From Sphingobium sp. V4 (GTDB taxonomy: Bacteria; Pseudomonadota; Alphaproteobacteria; Sphingomonadales; Sphingomonadaceae): a stretch of DNA of 64,000 bases. Made by a program: the position numbers and the translations under genes. The notes under the pieces are model-generated. The model saw only the letters and a program-made list of their open reading frames with translations. It ran no database searches and had not been told where the DNA came from. The stretch is from the NCBI RefSeq assembly GCF_029590555.1, contig NZ_CP081001.1, positions 3,134,001 through 3,198,000 on the forward strand. Direction: 5' to 3'. Below are positions 54,737-63,883 of this stretch, one piece after another. The first letter of the stretch is position 1. Each line of letters starts with the position of its first letter.

Positions 54737-56902
54737 CTATTCCGGCTTCGTCCGGATCGTCAACCCGGTGAACCGGGCGAGGAAGGCGTAGCTGTCGGCA
54801 TATTCGTCGATCAGCTTGTCGACCGGCTTGCCCGCGCCATGGCCGGCGCGGCTTTCGACCCGCAGCAATCGTGGCCGGGATCCGATATCCGCCGCCTGGA
54901 GCGCGGCGGCATATTTGAAGCTGTGGGCGGGTACTACCCGGTCATCGGTGTCTGCCGTGGTCACAAGGATGGCGGGATAGTCCTTGCCCGACAGGATGTT
55001 GTGATAGGGCGAATAGCCGTAGAGCAGCGGGAAATCCGTGGCGCTGTCCGGCGATCCATAGTCGTCGACCCAGTAGCGTCCGGCGGTGAACCGGTCGAAG
55101 CGCAGCATGTCCATGACGCCCACGGCCGGCAGCGCCGCGGCGAACAGGTCGGGGCGCTGGTTGACCACCGCGCCGACCAGCAACCCGCCATTGGACCGCC
55201 CCTCGATCGCCAGCCCGTCCTGCGGCGTGTAGCCGTTGGCCTTCAGCCACTCGCCCGCGGCGATGAAGTCGTCGAACACATTCTGTTTGTTCGCGCCGCG
55301 CCCGGCCTCGTGCCAGGCTTTGCCGAACTCGCCCCCGCCGCGCAGATTGGCGATGGCATAGGCGCCGCCCTGCTCAAGCCACGCCATCCGAACCGCCGAA
55401 TAGCCCGGCGTCAGCGAGATGTTGAAGCCGCCATAGCCGTAGAGAATGGTCGGCGCGGCGATGGCGCGATCGGCCAGCACCTTCTTGCGCAGGACGGTGA
55501 TGGGGATCATCGTTCCATCCTTCGACGGGTAGAGCCGCTGTTCGATCCCGAAATCGTCGGGATTGAAGGGCAGGTCGGGCTGGGCGAAGAGCTGATATTG
55601 CTGAGTTGCCGTGTCGAAGCGATAGATGCTGGCCGGGGTGACGAAGCCGGAAAAGCTGAAGAAGGTTTCGGGATCGCCCGCGCGCCCGCCAAAGCCGGCC
55701 GCGGTGCCGAAGCCCGGCAGGGGCACGTCGCCGACCTTGCGCCCGTCCAGTTCGACCAGCTCGGCGACGGTCTGCGCGTCGCTCATATAGGCAAGGATCA
55801 GCCGGTTGCCGATCAGCGATCCGCCGGCCAGCGTTTCGGCCCGCTCGGCGACCAGTTCCTTCGGCCCCTTGCGCGGTCGCGCTGCATCCAGCGTCACCAC
55901 CCGCATATGGGCCGCCCGGCTGTCGGTGATGAAATAGAGGGTCGTATCGCGGCTGCCGATCAGTCGCCAGTCATTGGCCGGTCCCTTGACCAGCCGACGT
56001 GGCTTGACCGGGCCGCCGGTCAGTTCGGCGACATGGATTTCGCGGCGGGGATCGATGCCCTGGAAGGAACTGATGACCAGCCAGCGGCCGTCGCCCGTCA
56101 CCTGGGCCTGATGACTGAGCGCCGGGCGATCCGGGGTTGCGTAGACGAGCTGGTCCTGGGATTGGGACGTGCCGACGCGGTGGTAGAAAATCTGCTGATC
56201 TTCGGTGGCGGAGCGGAAGGCCTCGCCGTCCTGCGGCGCGGCGAAGCGGGAATAGAAAAAGCCTTCTCCCCGGCCGTCCCAGGCGATCTGCGAGAATTTG
56301 ACCCATTCCACCGCATCGGCCAGCGTCCGGCCACTGTCGACGTCCAGCAACTTGAGCGTGCGCCAGTCGCTTCCGGCATCCTGTATGGCATAGGCAAGAT
56401 ATTTGCCGTCGGGGGAAGGGGCCCATTCGGCAAGCGCGCTGGCACCATCCTTCGCCCAGTCATTGGGATCGAGCAGCATCCTTTGTGCGCCGTCGATGCC
56501 TTCGCGGACATAAAGCGGCGTCTGGTTCTGGAGACCCTTGTTATAGCCGTAGAAATAGCGCCCGCCCGCCTTGCGGGGCACGGTGTAGCGGCCGTGGGAG
56601 AAAAGCGCCTGCATCCGGCCCTTGAGCGCCTCGCGGCCCGGCAGGCTGTCGATATAGCGGCGGGTCAGCCCGTTTTCCTGCGCCACCCAGTCCCGCACCG
56701 CAGGGTCGGCGCGCAGGTCATTTTCGAGCCAGCGATAGGGATCGGCGACCTTTACGCCGAAATGATCCTCCACCAGGTCCAGCCGCCGGGCGGCGGGATA
56801 GCGCAGCGTCCTGTCGCCGGCCTCGATCGTCGCGCCATCGGGCCGGGCGAGCGACGGGGCCGCCGCCAGCAGCAGCGGCAACAGGATCAGGGCGGCGCGC
56901 AT
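54737..56902 (-). CDS. Exported prolyl oligopeptidase-family serine peptidase
   Basis: A 721-residue enzyme with a signal peptide (LLPLLLAAAPSLA). The first 430 residues are the seven-bladed propeller plus the N-terminal linker (DPYRWLEND). The C-terminal alpha/beta hydrolase has the nucleophile in EGRSNGGLL, Asp in TTADTDDRVVP and His in ESRAGHGAG, the S9A order. It cleaves short proline-containing peptides and is placed in the periplasm. It is the nearest downstream gene of the rpsM-rplQ cluster but lies behind that operon's terminator. Confidence 0.93.
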   Translation of the reverse strand: MRAALILLPLLLAAAPSLARPDGATIEAGDRTLRYPAARRLDLVEDHFGVKVADPYRWLENDLRADPAVRDWVAQENGLTRRYIDSLPGREALKGRMQALFSHGRYTVPRKAGGRYFYGYNKGLQNQTPLYVREGIDGAQRMLLDPNDWAKDGASALAEWAPSPDGKYLAYAIQDAGSDWRTLKLLDVDSGRTLADAVEWVKFSQIAWDGRGEGFFYSRFAAPQDGEAFRSATEDQQIFYHRVGTSQSQDQLVYATPDRPALSHQAQVTGDGRWLVISSFQGIDPRREIHVAELTGGPVKPRRLVKGPANDWRLIGSRDTTLYFITDSRAAHMRVVTLDAARPRKGPKELVAERAETLAGGSLIGNRLILAYMSDAQTVAELVELDGRKVGDVPLPGFGTAAGFGGRAGDPETFFSFSGFVTPASIYRFDTATQQYQLFAQPDLPFNPDDFGIEQRLYPSKDGTMIPITVLRKKVLADRAIAAPTILYGYGGFNISLTPGYSAVRMAWLEQGGAYAIANLRGGGEFGKAWHEAGRGANKQNVFDDFIAAGEWLKANGYTPQDGLAIEGRSNGGLLVGAVVNQRPDLFAAALPAVGVMDMLRFDRFTAGRYWVDDYGSPDSATDFPLLYGYSPYHNILSGKDYPAILVTTADTDDRVVPAHSFKYAAALQAADIGSRPRLLRVESRAGHGAGKPVDKLIDEYADSYAFLARFTGLTIRTKPE

Positions 56903-56933
56903 CCTCTCTTTTCGTCACTCTTTTCAAACGGAA

Positions 56934-56963
56934 CAGGCCGCAGCTCTAGAGAGCTGCGGCCTG
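56934..56963 (-). terminator. Terminator of the rpsM-rpsK-rpoA-rplQ operon
   Basis: A near-perfect 30-nt palindrome with 14-nt arms (CAGGCCGCAGCTCT and complement) and only AG between them. It lies 44 nt past the rplQ stop on the minus strand and is followed there by TTCCGTTT. No other stop signal separates rplQ from the peptidase gene. Confidence 0.8.
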
Positions 56964-57006
56964 CCGGTAAAGCATCCAGTCCCGACCAGCAGGACCGGTT
57001 AAAAAA

Positions 57007-57432
57007 TCAAGCCTCTTCCAGCTCGTCCGCATCGGCGCCCTGGACCGGACCGGAGTCCTGGCCCTTGGCATCGACGTCGCGGTCGACCAGCTCGATGATC
57101 GCGATCGGCGACGCGTCGGAAGCGCGGTAGCCGGCCTTGATCACGCGGGTGTAGCCGCCGTTGCGATCCTTGTAGCGCTCGGCGAGCACTTCGAACAGCT
57201 TGGCCAGCTGCACATCGTCCTGCAGGCGGGCCGAAGCCAGGCGACGGTTGGACAGGCCACCCTTCTTGGCGAGGGTGATCAGCTTTTCGACGTAAGGACG
57301 CAGTTCCTTGGCCTTTGCGGTGCCGGTCAGGATCTGCTCATGCTTGATGAGCGACGCTGCGAGGTTGCGCAGCAGCGAGTTGCGGTGACCGGCGCTGCGC
57401 TGCAGCTTGCGATGACCAATCTTGTGACGCAT
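57007..57432 (-). CDS. rplQ: Ribosomal protein bL17
   Basis: A 141-residue protein with the family start MRHKIGHRKLQRSAGHRN and LRNLAASLIKHE, then the conserved VEKLITLAKKG. The last 25 residues are an acidic extension (GPVQGADADELEEA) that is typical of alphaproteobacterial L17. It lies last in the operon after rpoA, 175 nt away. Confidence 0.97.
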   Translation of the reverse strand: MRHKIGHRKLQRSAGHRNSLLRNLAASLIKHEQILTGTAKAKELRPYVEKLITLAKKGGLSNRRLASARLQDDVQLAKLFEVLAERYKDRNGGYTRVIKAGYRASDASPIAIIELVDRDVDAKGQDSGPVQGADADELEEA

Positions 57433-57572
57433 GATAATTCCCTTCGTTCGTTAAGGGGCCGTGCGAGGTACCCCAGACCTGGCGGTGTTATGGGCCACCG
57501 CCCTATGCCCCTGCCCTAAATCAGGCGAAGTTCACACCGTCGCAGGGCACCGGAATGCCGGAACGGTGATCG

Positions 57573-57600
57573 CCCTTCCCCGAGCGAACCCGGGGAAGGG
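57573..57600 (-). promoter_or_regulatory. Hairpin in the rpoA-rplQ gap
   Basis: CCCTTCCCC at 57573-57581 pairs with GGGGAAGGG at 57592-57600 around a 10-nt loop, 7 nt past the rpoA stop. It has no T run on the minus strand and could attenuate or stabilise the transcript between rpoA and rplQ. Confidence 0.5.
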
Positions 57601-57607
57601 AAAGGGA

Positions 57608-58669
57608 TCAGCCCAGCAGCTCCTGTTCGAGCTTCTTGGCCATTTCCTCGATATTTTCCGGCGGCCAGCCGGGGATGTCCATGCCCAGGCGCAGACCCAT
57701 GGACGACAGCACTTCCTTGATTTCGTTCAGCGACTTGCGGCCGAAATTGGGGGTGCGCAGCATCTCGGCCTCGGTCTTCTGGACCAGATCGCCAATATAG
57801 ATGATGTTGTCGTTCTTGAGGCAGTTGGCCGAGCGGACCGACAGTTCCAGTTCGTCCACCTTCTTGAGCAGATAGCGGTTGATCTGGTTGGCGTCGCTTT
57901 CGCCTTCCGAAGCCGTGGTGGCGGCATGGCCGGCAGCCGGGGCGGCGGCAGGCAGGGCGTCCTCGAAATGGACGAACAGCTGGAGCTGGTCCTGCAGGAT
58001 GCGGGCAGCATAGGCCACCGCGTCTTCCGGCGTGACGGTGCCGTCGGTGTCGACGGTCAGCGACAGCTTGTCATAGTCCAGTTCCTGGCCGACGCGGGTA
58101 TTGTCGACCTTGTAGGCGACCTGACGCACCGGCGAATAAAGCGCGTCGATCGGAATGAGGCCGATTGGCGCATCGGCCGGACGGTTGGCGACGGCGGGGA
58201 CATAGCCCTTGCCGACATCGGCGGTCAGTTCCATGTTCAGGGTCGCGCCTTGGTCCAGGTGACAGATCACCAGATCGGGGTTCATCACTTCGATGTCGCC
58301 GACGACGCTGATGTCGCCCGCCTTCACCACGGCCGGGCCGGTGGCGGAGAGCTGAAGGCGCTTGGGGCCTTCGCCTTCCATGCGGAGCGCGACCTGCTTG
58401 ATGTTGAGGACGATGTCGGTCACGTCCTCGCGCACGCCGGCCAGCGACGAGAATTCATGCAGGACGTTCTCGATCTTGATCGAGGTGACCGCCGCGCCCT
58501 GAAGCGAGGACAGAAGAACCCGGCGCAGCGCATTGCCGAGCGTCAGGCCGAAGCCGCGCTCCAGCGGTTCGGCAACGAAGGTCGCCTTGCGCTTGCCGTC
58601 ACCCGACGCCTTGATTTCGAGGCTGTTGGGCTTCTTCAATTCCTGCCAGTTCTTCATGTTGACAGTCAT
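57608..58669 (-). CDS. rpoA: RNA polymerase alpha subunit
   Basis: A 353-residue subunit. The N-terminal assembly domain has [26 protein letters not shown], a near-invariant block, and [27 protein letters not shown] sequence. After a linker, the C-terminal domain (about 255-330) carries [17 protein letters not shown] and [22 protein letters not shown] [17 protein letters not shown]. Start taken at MTVNMKNWQ. The tail is slightly longer than in E. coli. Confidence 0.98.
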   Translation of the reverse strand: MTVNMKNWQELKKPNSLEIKASGDGKRKATFVAEPLERGFGLTLGNALRRVLLSSLQGAAVTSIKIENVLHEFSSLAGVREDVTDIVLNIKQVALRMEGEGPKRLQLSATGPAVVKAGDISVVGDIEVMNPDLVICHLDQGATLNMELTADVGKGYVPAVANRPADAPIGLIPIDALYSPVRQVAYKVDNTRVGQELDYDKLSLTVDTDGTVTPEDAVAYAARILQDQLQLFVHFEDALPAAAPAAGHAATTASEGESDANQINRYLLKKVDELELSVRSANCLKNDNIIYIGDLVQKTEAEMLRTPNFGRKSLNEIKEVLSSMGLRLGMDIPGWPPENIEEMAKKLEQELLG

Positions 58670-58791
58670 GTATTTCCCCTGGGGATGGGCCGGAACGCTT
58701 GTGAAATCCTGCACCCGACAGGACATTCCGGCGATGCAAACGGGTAAACGGGCGACGCGTCCGCCGCCCGCATGTCATGCAGCGCTGCGTG

Positions 58792-59181
58792 TCAGACGCG
58801 GCGGCGCTTGGACGGACGCACGCCGTTGTGCGGAATCGGCGTCACGTCGCGGATGGAGGTGATGTGGAAGCCGACGGCCTGCAGTGCGCGCAGGGCCGAT
58901 TCGCGGCCCGAACCGGGCCCCTTCACTTCGACTTCGAGGGTGCGAACGCCATGTTCTGCGGCCTTGCGGCCGGCGTCTTCGGCGCACACCTGGGCGGCAT
59001 ACGGGGTCGACTTGCGGCTGCCCTTGAAGCCCATCATGCCGGCCGAGGACCACGAAATCGCGTTGCCCTGGGCGTCGGTGATGGTCACCATGGTGTTGTT
59101 GAAGCTGGCGTTGACGTGCGCGACGCCGGCCGAGATGTTCTTGCGTTCGCGGCGCTTGATGCGCTGGGGTTCGCGTGCCAT
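58792..59181 (-). CDS. rpsK: Ribosomal protein uS11
   Basis: A 129-residue protein with [20 protein letters not shown], the core of the platform S11 fold, and the end [17 protein letters not shown]. It begins 75 nt after rpsM; rpoA follows after 122 nt. Confidence 0.98.
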   Translation of the reverse strand: MAREPQRIKRRERKNISAGVAHVNASFNNTMVTITDAQGNAISWSSAGMMGFKGSRKSTPYAAQVCAEDAGRKAAEHGVRTLEVEVKGPGSGRESALRALQAVGFHITSIRDVTPIPHNGVRPSKRRRV

Positions 59182-59256
59182 TTTGCTCTATCCTACTGAA
59201 ATCGTTTGAAAGCAGAAGTCGCCGGAGGGTCCGTCCGAAGGACCGACCCTCAACGA

Positions 59257-59625
59257 TTACTTCTTCTTGCCGGCGATCGGCTTCGCCTTGCCCTTGCGGG
59301 TGCGCGCATTGGTGTGCGTGCGCTGACCGCGGACAGGCAGGCCCTTGCGATGACGCAGGCCGCGATAGCAGGCCAGGTCCATCAGGCGCTTGATGTTCAT
59401 CGCGGTTTCGCGACGCAGGTCACCTTCGACGGTGTGGCCAGCGTCGATCGTCTCGCGGATCTGCAGGACTTCGGCGTCCGACAGGTCCTGAACGCGGCGG
59501 CTGTGGTCGATGCCCAGCTTGTCGGCGATGTCGACGGCGGTCTTGCGGCCGATGCCGTGGATGTAGGTGAGCGCGATGATCACGCGCTTGTTGGTCGGGA
59601 TGTTGACACCCGCAATACGTGCCAT
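59257..59625 (-). CDS. rpsM: Ribosomal protein uS13
   Basis: A 122-residue protein with the start [15 protein letters not shown], the [10 protein letters not shown] helix-two-turn-helix and the tail [21 protein letters not shown]. It is the first gene of the cluster in this window; the adk or secY gene often found just upstream is not here and 232 bp of non-coding sequence precede it. Confidence 0.98.
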   Translation of the reverse strand: MARIAGVNIPTNKRVIIALTYIHGIGRKTAVDIADKLGIDHSRRVQDLSDAEVLQIRETIDAGHTVEGDLRRETAMNIKRLMDLACYRGLRHRKGLPVRGQRTHTNARTRKGKAKPIAGKKK

Positions 59626-59857
59626 GGTAATTTAATCTCCTGCTCCACAGGGTTGGCAAGCGCCCGCCCTATCTCAAAGCGTCCGGGCCGCCCTTCCCTG
59701 GCGAGGAAAAACGGCCGATTTCCTATTCCCCTAGACGCAAAAAAGACGGCTAGTGCAGAATGCACTGCCGCTCACCAGCGTGTTGGGGAAGAGGGCGCAT
59801 AGCGATTCGTGCCAAAATAGTCAACTCCCCGGCTGGTGGAATGGCGGCTTCCCGCAG

Positions 59858-60604
59858 TCAGCGCGCCACCCTGATCTCGAACAGCCTGGGCCAGTTCTTG
59901 CCGGTCACGAACACCCGGTCGGTGGCTGCGTCATAGGCGATGCCGTTGGCCACTGCCTCGCTGTCGCTGACGCCGGCTTCCTTCAGCAGCGGGGCGATGT
60001 CGATCCAGTCGATCACGGCCCCGGTGGCGGGATCAATGCGTGCGATCCGGCTGTCATACCAGATGTTGGCCCAGATCTCGCCGCGCACCCACTCCAGTTC
60101 GTTGAGGCGATCGACCGCGCGGCCGTTCCAGCTCACGGTGATGCGGCGCTGTTCGGCCAGGATCTCGGGATCGAGGAAGCGCAGTTGCGCGCTGCCGTCG
60201 CTCATGATGACGGCGCGCCCGTCCTGGGTCATGCCCCAGCCTTCGCCCTCATAGCGGAAGTCGGACAGTGGCGTGAAGTCGGCGAGGTTCCAGACGAAGC
60301 CCTGGCGGTGGCGCCAGGTTAGGCTGATGAGGCGGTCCTTCCAGTTGACGATGCCCTCGCCGAAATAGCGCCCGTCGATGACCCGCCGCTGGAGAATCCT
60401 GCCGGTCTTGAGGTCGACCTTGCGGATGTCCGACCGGCCCTCCAGCCCGGTGCTCTCATAGAGCGCGCCGTCGAGATAGAAGAGCCCCTCTGTGAAGGCC
60501 GTGGGGTCATGGGGGTAGGCGCGGACCAGTGTCCAGGGCGTGTCCGCCTGCGCCGGCGCGGCGAGCGCGAAGGCAGCGATGAGCGCGAGCAAGGCACGTT
60601 TCAT
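59858..60604 (-). CDS. Exported glutaminyl-peptide cyclotransferase (plant/bacterial type)
   Basis: A 248-residue beta-propeller protein with a signal peptide (ALIAAFALAAPAQA). The conserved FTEGLFYLDGALYESTGLEG, YFGEGIVNWKDRLISLTWRHRQGFVW, EGWGMTQDG and LNELEWVRGEIWANIW blocks are those of the plant-type glutamine cyclotransferase, which makes N-terminal pyroglutamate. Periplasmic location is predicted. Its ATG overlaps the ygfZ stop (ATGA), so translation of the two is linked. Confidence 0.92.
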   Translation of the reverse strand: MKRALLALIAAFALAAPAQADTPWTLVRAYPHDPTAFTEGLFYLDGALYESTGLEGRSDIRKVDLKTGRILQRRVIDGRYFGEGIVNWKDRLISLTWRHRQGFVWNLADFTPLSDFRYEGEGWGMTQDGRAVIMSDGSAQLRFLDPEILAEQRRITVSWNGRAVDRLNELEWVRGEIWANIWYDSRIARIDPATGAVIDWIDIAPLLKEAGVSDSEAVANGIAYDAATDRVFVTGKNWPRLFEIRVAR

Positions 60605-61338
60605 TCGGCGGCCTGTCCTTCGACCGCCGTAGCGAGCCAGGCGGGGAGGGTGGCGGGGTCGAGCGTTTCGACGCGCCTCAGTTCGACCGACAGGCCAAGG
60701 TCGGGAAGCGCGGCGCGCTGGCGCTTCTCGTCGGCCTGCGCCAGTGGGACGGCGACCAAGCGGCGGCTCACCTTGTTGCGATAGTGCATCCGCGCCGTAT
60801 TCTCCTGCCCCACATAGCAGCCCTTGTCATAGTCGACGCCGTTCAGTTCTTCCGCATTGGTTTCGAGCCAGAGAATCTGGTCCTGCCCCAGCTCCGCCAC
60901 TCCTTCGAATATGCCGAGCGAGAGGCGATGGGCGCGGAAGGCGGCAGAGGCATCGCCTGCGTCGGCGGGGGCCAGCCAGCGATGACCCAGCGCGGGCAGG
61001 CGCGGGTCGAACGGCCTGTCGCCTGCACCAAGCGACCAGTGGACGGCGCGCGACTCGTCATGGGCGATCACGACCTTTCGGCGCAGCCGGTAGAGGGTCA
61101 GGCGCCTGGCCAGCGCGTCGGCCTGGCCACCTTCGCAGTCGATGAGGATATCCTCGCCATCCGCCCACAGGATGAAATCGAACAGCGCCTTGCCCTGCGG
61201 CGTCAGCAGCCCGGTCCAGCGGGGGTAGCCTTCGGTCAGCGTCATTACGTCGCGGGTGAGCAGGCCTTGCAGGAAGGGCTTGGCTTCCTCGCCTGAAATT
61301 CTGAGGATCGCGCGATCGCGCAGGGTGGTGCCGGTCAT
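60601..61338 (-). CDS. ygfZ: YgfZ/GcvT-fold folate-binding protein
   Basis: A 245-residue tetrahydrofolate-dependent protein required for Fe-S enzyme maintenance. The family's redox Cys motif is visible as YDKGCYVGQENTARMHYR, near residue 175, preceded by FLQGLLTRDV and PQGKALFDF, which bind folate. Start at MTGTTLRDR; the open frame upstream is not typical. It is divergent from the dihydroorotase-like gene and coupled with the cyclotransferase gene. Confidence 0.92.
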   Translation of the reverse strand: MTGTTLRDRAILRISGEEAKPFLQGLLTRDVMTLTEGYPRWTGLLTPQGKALFDFILWADGEDILIDCEGGQADALARRLTLYRLRRKVVIAHDESRAVHWSLGAGDRPFDPRLPALGHRWLAPADAGDASAAFRAHRLSLGIFEGVAELGQDQILWLETNAEELNGVDYDKGCYVGQENTARMHYRNKVSRRLVAVPLAQADEKRQRAALPDLGLSVELRRVETLDPATLPAWLATAVEGQAAE

Positions 61339-61406
61339 CGGCTTTAGGTAGGACGGCGACACGACTTAGCCAAGCCGTCCGCGCGAACGGAATATAGGAA
61401 TATCCC

Positions 61407-62750
61407 ATGACCCAGACCTTCGACATGATCCTCAGGAACGGCACCGTCCATACGCCGGGCGGCGCGGAAAACGTGGATGTGGGCGTGCGCGGCGGCAGGA
61501 TCGCGGCGATCGGCACGTTGCTGGGCGCAGGTTCAGGTGGGGCGGGCGAGGTGATCGACTGCACCGGGCTGGACGTTCTGCCCGGCTGCATCGACAGCCA
61601 GGTCCATTTCCGCGAGCCGGGCCTTGAACATAAGGAAGACCTGGAATCGGGCAGCCGCGCCGCAGTGCTGGGCGGGATCACCGCCGTGTTCGAAATGCCC
61701 AACACCAATCCGAACACCGACACGGCCGAGCGCGTGCATGACAAGCTGAAGCGCGCCCATCACCGCATGTGGTGCGACCATGCCTTCTATGTCGGCGCGA
61801 CCGCGGACAATGCCGAACAGCTGAAAGAGCTGGAGCGCATTCCCGGCACGTCGGGGGTCAAGATCTTCATGGGCGCGTCGACCGGCAGCCTGCTGGTGGA
61901 CGATGACGATGCGCTGTCCCGCGTGCTGGCGTCGGGCACGCGCCGCGTCGCCATCCATGCCGAGGACGAGGCGCGGATGAACGCGCGCAAGGATCTGCGG
62001 GTCGAGGGTGATCCGTCCTCCCACCCGGTCTGGCGCGATGATGAAAGCGCGATGATCGCGACGAAGCGAATCATCGCGCTGGCCCGCAAGGCGCGCCGCC
62101 GCATCCATATTCTGCACGTCACGACGCCCGCGGAACTCGAATATATCGGCCAGAACAAGGATGTCGCCACCTGCGAGGTGACGCCGCAGCACCTGACCAT
62201 GGCGGCCGAGGACGCCTATCCGCGCCTGGGCAGCCATGCGCAGATGAATCCGCCGATCCGCAGCGCCGCCCACCGCGACGGCCTCTGGTTCTGGCTCAAC
62301 CAGGGCGTGCCCGACGTGCTGGGCAGCGACCATGCGCCGCACACGATCGAGGAGAAGGCCAAGCCCTATCCCGCTTCGCCCAGCGGGATGCCGGGGGTGC
62401 AGACGCTCGTCCCGCTGCTGCTCAACCATGTGGCGGAAGGACGGCTGACGCTGCGTCGCTTCATCGAGTTGACCAGTTCGGGGCCGCAGCGCGTGTTCGG
62501 ACTGACCGGCAAGGGGCGTATCGCGCTCGGCTATGACGCCGACTTCACCGTCGTCGACCTCAAGAAGCGCTGGACCGTGGGCAAGGACTGGCTCGCTTCG
62601 CGCTGCGACTGGTCGCCGTTCGAGGGGATGGACCTGACCGGCAAGGCAGTGGGCACGATCATTCGCGGCCATCGCGTGATGTGGGAGGACGCATTGGCCA
62701 ATCAGGCGGTGGGGGAACCGGTGCGATTCGAGTCGACCGAGTTCAACTGA
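61407..62750 (+). CDS. Dihydroorotase-like amidohydrolase
   Basis: A 447-residue amidohydrolase-superfamily protein of the class I dihydroorotase type. Metal and substrate positions seen: DSQVHFREPG (the usual first His of the H-x-H pair is Gln), the carbamylated Lys in VKIFMGASTGS, His in AIHAEDEARM and HILHVTTP, Asp in LGSDHAPHTIEEK. It would cyclise carbamoyl aspartate in pyrimidine synthesis if active. The same Gln is seen in related alphaproteobacterial sequences, as far as I recall. It converges on rarD with a 12-bp gap. Confidence 0.85.
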   Translation: MTQTFDMILRNGTVHTPGGAENVDVGVRGGRIAAIGTLLGAGSGGAGEVIDCTGLDVLPGCIDSQVHFREPGLEHKEDLESGSRAAVLGGITAVFEMPNTNPNTDTAERVHDKLKRAHHRMWCDHAFYVGATADNAEQLKELERIPGTSGVKIFMGASTGSLLVDDDDALSRVLASGTRRVAIHAEDEARMNARKDLRVEGDPSSHPVWRDDESAMIATKRIIALARKARRRIHILHVTTPAELEYIGQNKDVATCEVTPQHLTMAAEDAYPRLGSHAQMNPPIRSAAHRDGLWFWLNQGVPDVLGSDHAPHTIEEKAKPYPASPSGMPGVQTLVPLLLNHVAEGRLTLRRFIELTSSGPQRVFGLTGKGRIALGYDADFTVVDLKKRWTVGKDWLASRCDWSPFEGMDLTGKAVGTIIRGHRVMWEDALANQAVGEPVRFESTEFN

Positions 62751-62762
62751 GGGAGCGGATCT

Positions 62763-63665
62763 TCAGGCCGTCGCCGCCCGGTTCCGCCGGGCGGCCGCGA
62801 TCCCGTCGCCAGCGAAGAGGAGGAGCCCCAGCCAGATCAGGCCGAAGCTGGCTATCTGGCCGCTGCTCAGCCGCTCGCTGAACAGCAGCACGCCGCACAG
62901 AAATTGCAGCGTCGGGGCGAGATATTGCAGCAGGCCCAGTGTCGCCATCGGCAGGCGCTGGGCGGCGGTGGCGAACAGCACCAGCGGAATGGTGGTGACG
63001 GCGCCAGACACGATCAGCAGCGCGGTCGTCGGCGCATCCTGGCCGAAGCCGACGCCGCCATGGCCCGCTTCCCAGAAGAGATAGGCGAGCGCCGGCGGGG
63101 CGAGCAGCAGCGTTTCGACGCCAAGGCCGGTCATGGGCGCCACGGGCGTCACCTTGCGCAGCAGGCCGTAGAAGGCGAAGCTGAACGCCAGCGTCAGGCT
63201 GATCCACAGGCTGGTCAGGGCGGCGCCGGCGAGGATCGCGACGCCGATGGCCGCGACCCCGATCGCGGCCATCTGCGCGCGTCGCAGCCGCTCCTTGAAC
63301 AGCAGTACGCCCAGGGCGACATTGACCAGCGGATTGAGGAAATAGCCCAGGCTTGTGGCCACCACATGGCCGCTGTTGACCGCCCAGACATAGGTGAGCC
63401 AGTTGATCGCAATCATCAGGGCGGACGCAGCCAATGCCGCGAGCAGGCGCGGAGTGTGCAGCGCCACGCGGAAGGCTGGCAGACCGCGCCGCAGGGCAAG
63501 CAGTCCCAGTATCAGCAGCAGCGACCAGAGGACGCGCTGCGTCACGATCTCCACCGGATCGACATGGTGGAGCAGCCGGAAGAACAGCGGCAGCAGCCCC
63601 CATATGCCGTAGGCGCCGACCGCTGCCAGCAGGCCGCGCCGCAATTCGGTATCGGTCTGGGTCAG
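62763..63665 (-). CDS. rarD: RarD-type EamA transporter, probable CTG start
   Basis: A 300-residue protein with ten helices. GAYGIWGLLPLFFRLLHHVDPVEIVTQRVLWSLL is the typical RarD N-terminus, and WLTYVWAVNSGHVVATSLGYFLNPLVNV its signature loop. No ATG, GTG or TTG fits upstream of residue 1; CTG at 63665 has GGAGG exactly 6 nt upstream and overlaps the stop of the previous gene as CTGA. A TTG at 63644 is an alternative without a ribosome-binding site. The substrate is uncertain. Confidence 0.88.
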   Translation of the reverse strand: MTQTDTELRRGLLAAVGAYGIWGLLPLFFRLLHHVDPVEIVTQRVLWSLLLILGLLALRRGLPAFRVALHTPRLLAALAASALMIAINWLTYVWAVNSGHVVATSLGYFLNPLVNVALGVLLFKERLRRAQMAAIGVAAIGVAILAGAALTSLWISLTLAFSFAFYGLLRKVTPVAPMTGLGVETLLLAPPALAYLFWEAGHGGVGFGQDAPTTALLIVSGAVTTIPLVLFATAAQRLPMATLGLLQYLAPTLQFLCGVLLFSERLSSGQIASFGLIWLGLLLFAGDGIAAARRNRAATA

Positions 63666-63883
63666 ATGATGCCTCCGCCCAGGAACAGCCGCAGCGCGCC
63701 GAAGGCTGCCACGATCAGGCAGAAATTCTGCCCGCTTTTCCTGGAGGACATGAGGCCGATGAAGGCGCCGAACAGGGCCATTGGCACCAGGAGCCAGTTG
63801 AGCGCTCCCAGCAGCGGGAAGACCGCCGGGATCATCAGGATCAGGGTCACGAGGCCGATGAAGCCGGAAAGGATGTTGAGCAT
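63662..63883 (-). CDS. Small membrane protein upstream of rarD
   Basis: A protein of 73 residues from ATG at 63883; the frame is open further to a TTG at 63946. Three hydrophobic stretches cover most of its length (LSGFIGLVTLILMIPAVFPLL, LLVPMALFGAFIGLM, FCLIVAAFGALRLFLGG) with a short basic loop SSRKSGQN. Family not recognised. Its stop overlaps the rarD start, so it is probably in the same operon. Confidence 0.6.
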   Translation of the reverse strand: MLNILSGFIGLVTLILMIPAVFPLLGALNWLLVPMALFGAFIGLMSSRKSGQNFCLIVAAFGALRLFLGGGII

